Below, one piece after another: positions 1 to 5,475 of a DNA stretch of 40,556 bases. Source of the DNA: Bacteroidaceae bacterium (lineage in GTDB: Bacteria > Bacteroidota > Bacteroidia > Bacteroidales > Bacteroidaceae); contig JAKSLI010000027.1 of assembly GCA_024401305.1 (NCBI GenBank), positions 1-40,556 on the forward strand, read 5' to 3'. The position numbers and the translations under genes were made by a program. The notes beneath the pieces are model-generated. The model ran no database searches and was not told the origin of the DNA. It saw only the letters and a program-made list of their open reading frames with translations. Each line of letters opens with the position of its first letter. Position 1 is the stretch's first letter.

Positions 1-143
1 TAATGACTAATGACTAATGACTAATGACTAATGACAGCCTCTCGGATTTGAGATATAGGACGGGAAGTCATTACTCAACAGTCATTACTCAACAGTCATT
101 ACTCATTACTCAACAGCCTTTAGCCTCGCAGCTCGCTGCGAAC
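1..143. repeat. Tandem-repeat stem element at the 3' end of nhaC (copy 1)
   Basis: The left side is a run of the 7-mer TAATGAC (1-35). A core follows (about 36-68), then inverted heptamers (TCATTACTCAACAG type, about 69-114) and a cap hairpin CCTCGCAGCTCGCTGCGAAC at 124-143. Positions 26-91 are identical to 1487-1552 on the other side of nhaC. The element overlaps the nhaC reading frame: its last residues and TGA stop are encoded by the cap and the first heptamer. The left end may continue beyond the window. Confidence 0.8.
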
Positions 144-1417
144 TGCGAACTAACTGCTGTATATCTCTTCGGAAACTGCAGAGCGATGGAGATAACCAGC
201 ACCACTGCCAGCACATAGATGTAATACAGACCCGGAAGTATCTCGAGCGGACTGAGTTTCACGAGTGCTGCTGCCATAAGCATCTGTGCGCCATAAGGCA
301 AGACGCCCTGGATTATGCACGAAGAGGTGTCCATTACGGATGCTGCGCGACGCGGATCGATGTGCAGTGTCTGCGATATCTGTCGGATAATGTCGGATGT
401 CGTGATGAGTGTCACAGTGTTGTTCGCCGTACAGAGATTCACAAGCCAGATGAAGAGCATGAACGAGAACTCGGCACTGCGCTTTGTTGACACTCGTCTT
501 ATCATCTTCTCCACGATATAGTCGATGCCGCCAAGATGCTTTATCACGCCCATTATTCCGCTGGCAAGGAGCACCACGATGATGAGTTCGCCCATGCCGA
601 GAATGCCTTCGCCAGCCGATTTGCACCAATCGAGGAAGCCAAGCGAACCGGTAGCTATTGCCACGATGAACGATGCTACAATGCCAAGCGAGAGCACTAC
701 CATCACATTAAGTCCACAGATGGCGGTCACTATCACAAGCAGGTAAGGCAAGATGGTGAGGACATGGATCTCCGGGATATTCTCCGCCGAACTGTAGTCC
801 ATTCCTATCACGAAATAAAGCACTGCGCAAACGATGGCTGCCGGCAATGCGATGTAGATGTTTGCCTTGAATTTATCGTTCAGTTTGCAGCCTTGCGAGG
901 TGGTGGCGACGATAGTTGTGTCAGAGATAAACGACAGATTATCACCGAAATACGCACCGCCAACGATTATAGCCGTCATCATTCCGACAGGCATTCCGAT
1001 GGATTCGCCCAGACCTGCTGCTATAGGCACCAGCGTAACGATTGTGCCAACGCTTGTTCCGACGCTCATGCTCACCAGACAAGCCGCTATGAACATGCTC
1101 ACCGGCACCGCCTGACTCGGAAGAATATGCAGCAGAGCGCCCACGAGGGAGTCTATCGCTCCCATGGATTTCGCTGTTTGCGCAAATGCACCGGCAAGGA
1201 CGAATATCCAGATCATCAGCATCGTCGTGGTATGCATAGCGCCTTTCGAGAAGATTTCCACCCTCTCCTCGAGCTTCTTTCCCTTTATCAGAGCCACGGA
1301 ATAAGCCGCAGCGACAACAAACGCCAGCGTGATAGGCATTGCGTAGAAGTCGCCAGCAAGCAATGATGTGGCGAGATAAACGAGAAGGAATATAAGTATT
1401 GGTGTTAATGCAAGCAT
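110..1417 (-). CDS. nhaC: NhaC-family Na+/H+ antiporter
   Basis: A 435-residue polytopic membrane protein that probably exchanges cytoplasmic Na+ for external H+ in pH and sodium homeostasis. About eleven hydrophobic segments are visible. The stretch VGGAYFGDNLSFISDTTIVA (about residues 152-171) is the conserved core typical of NhaC transporters, and SVGTSVGTIVTLVP (about 117-130) is also family-like. The ATG start is about 190 bases downstream of a good promoter on the minus strand. The last twelve or so residues (SQFAASCEAKGC) do not look like family sequence: they are read from an intergenic repeat element that also supplies the stop codon. The family call is firm; the exact ion specificity is inferred. 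Confidence 0.9.
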   Translation of the reverse strand: MLALTPILIFLLVYLATSLLAGDFYAMPITLAFVVAAAYSVALIKGKKLEERVEIFSKGAMHTTTMLMIWIFVLAGAFAQTAKSMGAIDSLVGALLHILPSQAVPVSMFIAACLVSMSVGTSVGTIVTLVPIAAGLGESIGMPVGMMTAIIVGGAYFGDNLSFISDTTIVATTSQGCKLNDKFKANIYIALPAAIVCAVLYFVIGMDYSSAENIPEIHVLTILPYLLVIVTAICGLNVMVVLSLGIVASFIVAIATGSLGFLDWCKSAGEGILGMGELIIVVLLASGIMGVIKHLGGIDYIVEKMIRRVSTKRSAEFSFMLFIWLVNLCTANNTVTLITTSDIIRQISQTLHIDPRRAASVMDTSSCIIQGVLPYGAQMLMAAALVKLSPLEILPGLYYIYVLAVVLVISIALQFPKRYTAVSSQFAASCEAKGC

Positions 1418-1434
1418 AATGAGTAATGGTTTTT

Positions 1435-1564
1435 GTTCGCTCTGCGAGCGAGGGTAATGGCTGTTGAGTAATGAGTAATGAGTAAAGACTAATGACAGCC
1501 TCTCGGATTTGAGATATAGGACGGGAAGTCATTACTCAACAGTCATTACTCATTACTCAACAGC
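1435..1564. repeat. Tandem-repeat stem element in the nhaC leader (copy 2)
   Basis: On the plus strand the element starts with the cap hairpin GTTCGCTCTGCGAGCGAGG (1435-1453). A 22-bp arm (1460-1481, GCTGTTGAGTAATG...) is perfectly inverted at 1543-1564. The core between the arms includes the 66 bp (1487-1552) identical to 26-91. The nhaC transcript should run through it, so it would form a long hairpin in the 5' leader. Confidence 0.8.
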
Positions 1565-1609
1565 AACTTGAGCACTTGCGAAAGTTGAATGAACCAAGTT
1601 TACGCAGTG

Positions 1610-1640
1610 CAAAGGTAACCATTTCTTTTCAATCACCAAA
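1610..1640 (-). promoter_or_regulatory. Promoter of nhaC
   Basis: On the minus strand TTTG (1640-1637) is followed after 19 bp by TACCTTTG (1617-1610), a full match to the Bacteroidetes -33/-7 pattern. The predicted start of transcription lies near 1603, about 185 bases before the nhaC start codon. Confidence 0.75.
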
Positions 1641-2003
1641 ACATTTGGGCATTTTTCTATCACGCCTCAAAATAAGACACAAAGAATCATTGATACTATT
1701 TTGTCATTCCTAGGGGTGTTTTTCGTAACTCTATGGGTTACGGATAAAAACTCTGCGGGAAACGATCAAAAACTCTATGACTTTTTACCCAAAACTCATA
1801 GAGATATTGTGCAAAACTCATATAGTTTTTTCGCGCCTTCCTAACACACACATTATCAATGACTTACAAAAATCCCCTCCAGCCCATGAAAAGACGGGAG
1901 GAGAGTGATACTATTTTGTCAAAATCACCGGCTATTTTGTGTCAGAAACTATTGTTTGTCCGATGACATTCCCCGCCACGGTTTCAATTTTCTTGCCTAA
2001 TTA
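1641..2003. repeat. Gene-free AT-rich stretch with a 16-bp direct repeat
   Basis: No convincing gene is present. TGATACTATTTTGTCA occurs at 1691-1706 and again at 1906-1921. Between them AAAACTC occurs four times (about 1749-1826) in slightly different contexts. The stretch lies between divergent promoters. It could be a decayed mobile fragment or regulatory DNA; nothing identifies it further. Confidence 0.5.
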
Positions 2004-2035
2004 TTTGGTAGTTCGTAAATTAATTATTACTTTTG
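2004..2035 (+). promoter_or_regulatory. Family A promoter, copy 1
   Basis: TTTG at 2004-2007, a 20-bp spacer, then TACTTTTG at 2028-2035. The surrounding 55 bp (from TTTTCTTGCC to TTTTGCA) recurs almost unchanged before three other units downstream. It drives the ATPase gene at 2079. Confidence 0.8.
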
Positions 2036-2078
2036 CACTATGTAAAAATACTCAATCCACTGCGTAAAATGTAAAACT

Positions 2079-3266
2079 ATGTACAAACGTGCTGAATATC
2101 AAACAATTAAAGACCGTATAAATGAACCACGAAAGTTCATCCAGGTCGTGATGGGACCTCGTCAGGTAGGTAAATCAACCGTTGTAAAGCAAGTTTTGAA
2201 GGATATCGATTTACCTTATTTGATTTACTCTGCCGACAATGTGCCAGCAACCAACACCACATGGGTCGCCGATTGTTGGGCTGCAGCAAGGAGTTTGCTT
2301 ACTAGCAAAAGCTATTCCTGCATGATTCTTGTGATAGATGAGATTCAAAAGATCAGGAACTGGAGCGAAGCTGTAAAGAAAGAATGGGATGACGACACTT
2401 TTCATGACCGAAACATAAAGGTTTTGCTTCTTGGTAGCAGTCGCGTCCTTCTTGAGCGTGGACTTTCAGAGTCTTTGGCAGGAAGGTTTGAGGAAATACG
2501 CATGAGTCATTGGCGTTATGATGAGATGCGTGATTGCTTTGGATGGTCTCTTGACCAATACGTTTATTTTGGAGGATACCCGGGAGCAGCAACTCTCATC
2601 AATGATGAAGACAGATACGAACAATACATACAGTCGGCAATCATTGATGCTACCATAAACAAAGACATCCTGATGGATACCCCAATCAGCAAACCTGCTC
2701 TCTTACGTCAGACTTTCGAGTTGGCTACAGCATATTCGGGCGAAATCCTTTCATACAACAAGATGCTTGGGCAGCTTCTTGATGCTGGCAACACGTCCAC
2801 ATTGGCGGGGTATCTTAATCTTCTTCATGAAAGTGGGCTTGTATGCGCACTGCAAAAATACAGCGTTGACCTGGCTCGTCGCAAAGGAAGCATACCAAAG
2901 TTCCAGGTGCATAACAATGCGTTGCGTACAGTCTTTACTCCTTTGACATTCGAACAGGCAATCCTCGACAGAAAGTCGTGGGGACGCATATTTGAATCTG
3001 CAATAGGTGCATTTCTCGTAGGTCAGGCTTTTGTCCATCGCTTTGAAGTATTCTATTGGAGAGACCGTAATGACGAGGTGGACTTTGTCCTAAAAAAGAA
3101 GAATGCCGTCATTGCCATAGAAGTGAAAAGCAACAATGAAAGCAACACAACAGGACTGAAAAGGTTCAGAAATCTGTTTAATCCACAGAAAGCAATCATA
3201 GTTGGCAACAGCGGCATCCCCGCTGAGGACTTTCTTACAATGGATGTGAGCAGATTATTTGAATGA
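2079..3266 (+). CDS. AAA ATPase with C-terminal DUF4143 nuclease-like domain
   Basis: A 395-residue protein of the large ATPase/DUF4143 family common in Bacteroidetes and archaea. The Walker A motif GPRQVGKST is at residues 26-34 and Walker B LVIDEIQ is around 84-90, with LLLGSS as a probable sensor. The C-terminal part holds EVDFVLKKK...AIEVKS, a pattern resembling a PD-(D/E)xK nuclease core; whether it is active is not known. The cellular role of this family is unresolved. It is monocistronic, ends in its own terminator, and shares its promoter with the two toxin-antitoxin pairs next to it, which hints at a common regulatory context. The ATG start lies about 44 bases after the -7 box. Confidence 0.85.
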   Translation: MYKRAEYQTIKDRINEPRKFIQVVMGPRQVGKSTVVKQVLKDIDLPYLIYSADNVPATNTTWVADCWAAARSLLTSKSYSCMILVIDEIQKIRNWSEAVKKEWDDDTFHDRNIKVLLLGSSRVLLERGLSESLAGRFEEIRMSHWRYDEMRDCFGWSLDQYVYFGGYPGAATLINDEDRYEQYIQSAIIDATINKDILMDTPISKPALLRQTFELATAYSGEILSYNKMLGQLLDAGNTSTLAGYLNLLHESGLVCALQKYSVDLARRKGSIPKFQVHNNALRTVFTPLTFEQAILDRKSWGRIFESAIGAFLVGQAFVHRFEVFYWRDRNDEVDFVLKKKNAVIAIEVKSNNESNTTGLKRFRNLFNPQKAIIVGNSGIPAEDFLTMDVSRLFE

Positions 3267-3333
3267 GATTACATAATGTGTATAGAACGAGCTAAAATCC
3301 CCGAAGAGAACTTTATCTTCTAAACCATATCAA

Positions 3334-3357
3334 GCGGCAGCCCTCTGCCGCTTTTTT
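3334..3357 (+). terminator. Intrinsic terminator after the ATPase gene
   Basis: A GCGGCAG/CTGCCGC stem (3334-3340 with 3345-3351) with a four-base loop, followed by six T residues. The same stem sequence returns at 4944-4963. Confidence 0.85.
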
Positions 3358-3369
3358 ATTTCCACGTCC

Positions 3370-3390
3370 GAAAACATCTGGCGTGTTTTC
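3370..3390. promoter_or_regulatory. Inverted repeat upstream of MNT gene 1
   Basis: GAAAACA-7 bp-TGTTTTC, a perfect 7-bp inverted repeat 18 bp upstream of the -33 box. An identical copy is at 4200-4220 before the second MNT gene. It is absent upstream of the other two family A promoters. A repressor operator is plausible. Confidence 0.5.
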
Positions 3391-3408
3391 AATTTTCTTA
3401 CCGAATTG

Positions 3409-3440
3409 TTTGGTAGTTTGGAAATTAATCATTACTTTTG
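3409..3440 (+). promoter_or_regulatory. Family A promoter, copy 2
   Basis: TTTG at 3409-3412, a 20-bp spacer and TACTTTTG at 3433-3440. It begins transcription a few bases before the MNT start codon at 3464, which rules out the longer upstream reading frame as the real start. Confidence 0.85.
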
Positions 3441-3463
3441 CAGATGTTAAAGTATATATAGCA

Positions 3464-3766
3464 ATGCTAAGGAATAGTAACATAACACAGATTCTCTGCG
3501 AATTCTTCAAGGACAAACCTGTAGATAAGGTTTGGATTTTCGGTAGTTTTTCTCGTGGGGAAGAGCGTGACGACAGTGACATTGATATCATTGTCGCAAT
3601 AACTCCTAATGCCAAGTTCTCTCTCATAGACCATTCAAGATGGATTTATCAACTTGAAGACCTGTTGTCCAGACGTGTAGATTTGGTAAAAGATGGTACT
3701 CTTCTACCATTTGCAGAAGAAAGTGCAAATCATGATAAAATATTAATTTATGAGAGAGCCGCTTAA
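3464..3766 (+). CDS. mntA: MntA-type nucleotidyltransferase antitoxin, pair 1
   Basis: A 100-residue minimal nucleotidyltransferase. GSFSRGEERDDSDID (residues 27-41) fits the GSx10DxD signature of MntA antitoxins, with G27, S28, D39 and D41 as the NTP and metal binding positions. In characterised HepT/MntA systems the MNT protein AMPylates a tyrosine in the HEPN toxin and so silences its RNase activity. The start at 3464 is chosen because the promoter's -7 box ends at 3440; the frame is open upstream but would not be transcribed. The stop overlaps the HEPN start by 17 bases, so the two are translationally coupled. Confidence 0.9.
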   Translation: MLRNSNITQILCEFFKDKPVDKVWIFGSFSRGEERDDSDIDIIVAITPNAKFSLIDHSRWIYQLEDLLSRRVDLVKDGTLLPFAEESANHDKILIYERAA

Positions 3767-4109
3767 AGATACGATTAGATTACAGCACATTCTTGAAGCT
3801 ATCAGTAATATAGAAAATGCTTCCAAAGATTTGACAATGCTAGATTTGACAAGTAATGTCATACTTCGCCATGGTCTTACATGGAATATTATGGTCATTG
3901 GTGAAGCGGCAAATAAACTTACGAAAGAATTCTGTGCGACACATCCAGAAACAGACTGGAGGGCTATAACCGGAATGAGAAACGTATTGGTTCACGACTA
4001 TTACCAGATTAACGAATCAGAACTCTTTTCTGTGATAATTGATGACATACCGCCTCTCAAAAGTCAAATAGAATTGTACTTAAAAGAAACGATAGGGCAA
4101 GAGAAATAA
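3750..4109 (+). CDS. hepT: HepT-type HEPN ribonuclease toxin (DUF86), pair 1
   Basis: A 119-residue all-alpha protein. RNVLVHDY contains the RX4HXY motif (R77, H82, Y84): Arg and His form the RNase site and the Tyr is the residue AMPylated by MntA in studied systems. GEAANKL (51-57) is also typical of DUF86. It overlaps the MNT gene and is followed by a terminator, making a self-contained bicistronic unit. The target RNA cannot be told from sequence. Confidence 0.9.
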   Translation: MREPLKDTIRLQHILEAISNIENASKDLTMLDLTSNVILRHGLTWNIMVIGEAANKLTKEFCATHPETDWRAITGMRNVLVHDYYQINESELFSVIIDDIPPLKSQIELYLKETIGQEK

Positions 4110-4144
4110 AATGAACTAATTCAGCTCTTTAACTACAATAAATA

Positions 4145-4187
4145 GCGCAAACTTCAAATTCTCCTATTATGAAGTTTGCGCTTTTTT
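4145..4187 (+). terminator. Intrinsic terminator after HepT/MntA pair 1
   Basis: A 12-bp stem GCGCAAACTTCA/TGAAGTTTGCGC (4145-4156 with 4170-4181) followed by six T residues. Confidence 0.9.
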
Positions 4188-4199
4188 ATTTCCATGTCC

Positions 4200-4220
4200 G
4201 AAAACATCTGGCGTGTTTTC
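4200..4220. promoter_or_regulatory. Inverted repeat upstream of MNT gene 2
   Basis: GAAAACA-7 bp-TGTTTTC, identical to 3370-3390 including the spacer, and at the same distance from the -33 box. Confidence 0.5.
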
Positions 4221-4238
4221 GTTTTTCTTGCCGAATTG

Positions 4239-4270
4239 TTTGGCAGATTGGAATTTATTTTTTACTTTTG
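4239..4270 (+). promoter_or_regulatory. Family A promoter, copy 3
   Basis: TTTG at 4239-4242, a 20-bp spacer and TACTTTTG at 4263-4270. The sequence from 4181 to 4272 aligns with 3351-3443, so terminator tail, inverted repeat and promoter were duplicated as one block. Confidence 0.85.
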
Positions 4271-4297
4271 CAGCGTCATATCAAAAACATTTCTTCT

Positions 4298-4591
4298 ATG
4301 AACGAGCAAGTGACAAATACTATATGCAACTACTTCAAGTCAAAGCCTGTGCAGAAAGCATGGGTGTTTGGCTCGTTTGCACGTGGTGAGGAACGTCCTG
4401 ATAGTGATATTGACATTCTTATACAGTTTACGCCAGATGCAAAAATGGGCTTTGCATTCTTCGGAATGATTTGTGATTTGGAGGAAAAGTTAGCTCGCAA
4501 CGTGGATCTTGTTGTAGAAGGAAGCTTGCTCCCTTTTGCAAGAGAATCTGCCAACAAAGATAAGGTTTTAGTCTATGAGAGAGCCAATTAG
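4298..4591 (+). CDS. mntA: MntA-type nucleotidyltransferase antitoxin, pair 2
   Basis: A 97-residue paralogue of the antitoxin of pair 1. GSFARGEERPDSDID (residues 25-39) keeps GSx10DxD with G25, S26, D37 and D39. The ends are the most conserved parts (GSLLPFARESANKDKVLVYERA against GTLLPFAEESANHDKILIYERA, each quoted only as a comparison of short blocks around residues 75-96). The start follows the -7 box by 28 bases. It overlaps its HEPN partner by 17 bases, exactly as in pair 1. Confidence 0.9.
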   Translation: MNEQVTNTICNYFKSKPVQKAWVFGSFARGEERPDSDIDILIQFTPDAKMGFAFFGMICDLEEKLARNVDLVVEGSLLPFARESANKDKVLVYERAN

Positions 4592-4922
4592 AGATAAAGG
4601 AAGATTAGAGCACATACTTGAGGCTATCGCCAAGATTCAAGAATACACCAAGGGGGTTCTGACAAAGGAAGAACTGGAGAATGACCCTATGCGAAAACAT
4701 GCCACAATCTATAATGTCCAGATTATAGGTGAAGCAATATATAAACTATCACCTGAGTTTAAGGCAAATCATCCAAATACTCCTTGGCGTATGATAGAGA
4801 AATCTCGTCACATTCTTGTCCATGATTATTACCAAGTAGAAATGTCTATTCTGTGGAGCATTATCACAGAGGATATATCTCCCTTGAAGACACAAGTACT
4901 TGAATATATAAAAGAACTATAA
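4575..4922 (+). CDS. hepT: HepT-type HEPN ribonuclease toxin (DUF86), pair 2
   Basis: A 115-residue paralogue of the pair 1 toxin. RHILVHDY (R78, H83, Y85) gives RX4HXY, and IGEAIYKL matches the second family motif. The middle (about residues 25-45) and C-terminal halves differ clearly from pair 1, so the two pairs could be insulated from each other. It is followed by its own terminator. Confidence 0.9.
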   Translation: MREPIRDKGRLEHILEAIAKIQEYTKGVLTKEELENDPMRKHATIYNVQIIGEAIYKLSPEFKANHPNTPWRMIEKSRHILVHDYYQVEMSILWSIITEDISPLKTQVLEYIKEL

Positions 4923-4943
4923 CGTCATTTTATAAACAAAAAA

Positions 4944-4969
4944 GCGGCAGAGGTCTCTGCCGCTTTTTT
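4944..4969 (+). terminator. Intrinsic terminator after HepT/MntA pair 2
   Basis: GCGGCAGAG-GT-CTCTGCCGC stem (4944-4963) and six T residues. Its stem resembles that of the terminator at 3334. Confidence 0.9.
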
Positions 4970-4993
4970 ATTTTCAATTTTCTTGCCGAATTA

Positions 4994-5025
4994 TTTGGTA
5001 GTTTGGAAATTAATCATTACTTTTG
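4994..5025 (+). promoter_or_regulatory. Family A promoter, copy 4
   Basis: TTTG at 4994-4997, a 20-bp spacer and TACTTTTG at 5018-5025. The 35 bp from TTTGG to TTTTGCAG are the same as copy 2. No large reading frame follows; the transcript would be the RNA described next. Confidence 0.8.
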
Positions 5026-5031
5026 CAGCGT

Positions 5032-5428
5032 CCTTTGCCATGTTTGGGATGTTAACGGCAATGCCGAGGCACCTCAGGTGGGAGGGCGTTCCTGAACTCT
5101 TTCGGGAGTTTATGGGAACAAGACATAATGACAAAAGAGCGTAACTACGCTTGGGCTTGACTATTTGAAAACTTCGCAAACTTTCAATGATATCGTCAAG
5201 AACCATGCAATGGTGACGTCCTTTCGGATTGATTATATCCGAACGATTCTTTGGCTGTTGACTAATCACCTTTGACTATATTATATCCATAGGTCAAAGT
5301 CTTAGTCATGGTCAGAGATGTATTTCGTATAATCATATCAGGTGGGGCTTCGGCATTGCTCGTTCGGCGATATCGGGTAATGCGAAGACCTTCAAATAGT
5401 GGAACGGGCAGACGGGTTCCACTTTTTT
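5032..5428 (+). ncRNA. Candidate structured non-coding RNA or long leader
   Basis: The stretch is bounded by a family A promoter and a strong intrinsic terminator. It holds only one notable short frame, 34 codons at 5040-5144 (MFGMLTAMPRH...). Several local hairpins are visible: a 12-bp one at 5088-5119 (GTTCC TGAACTC paired with GAGTTTA TG GGAAC), GCGT/ACGC at 5139-5150, ACCAT/ATGGT at 5202-5214, and a closing helix ATATC/GATAT at 5335-5373. It lacks the hallmarks of tmRNA, RNase P RNA and SRP RNA. It may be a free RNA, or a leader whose terminator attenuates the BspA-like gene 48 bases further on, since that gene has no clear promoter of its own. The boundaries are inferred from promoter and terminator. 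Confidence 0.55.
5399..5428 (+). terminator. Intrinsic terminator closing the candidate RNA
   Basis: GTGGAAC (5399-5405) pairs with GTTCCAC (5416-5422); six T residues follow. It lies 48 bases before the BspA-like start codon, so it could also act as an attenuator. Confidence 0.85.
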
Positions 5429-5475
5429 GTTTTTATGATGGTTACGATTGTTTAATTTCATAAAAACTATAAAAT

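Noticed and set aside
536-1366. 276-codon plus-strand frame opposite nhaC
   Set aside because: The translation is H, R and D rich without structure, while the minus strand encodes clear NhaC motifs.
4991-5269. 92-codon minus-strand frame over the candidate RNA
   Set aside because: Its C-terminal part is the reverse of the family A promoter, and the same meaningless residues appear opposite copy 2; no promoter on that strand.
5032-5428. Candidate RNA as tmRNA, RNase P RNA or SRP RNA
   Set aside because: None of the conserved sequence blocks of these RNAs could be found.
2079-5428. The ATPase and toxin-antitoxin units as an integrative element with recombinase
   Set aside because: No integrase, transposase or tRNA attachment site was found in or near this stretch.
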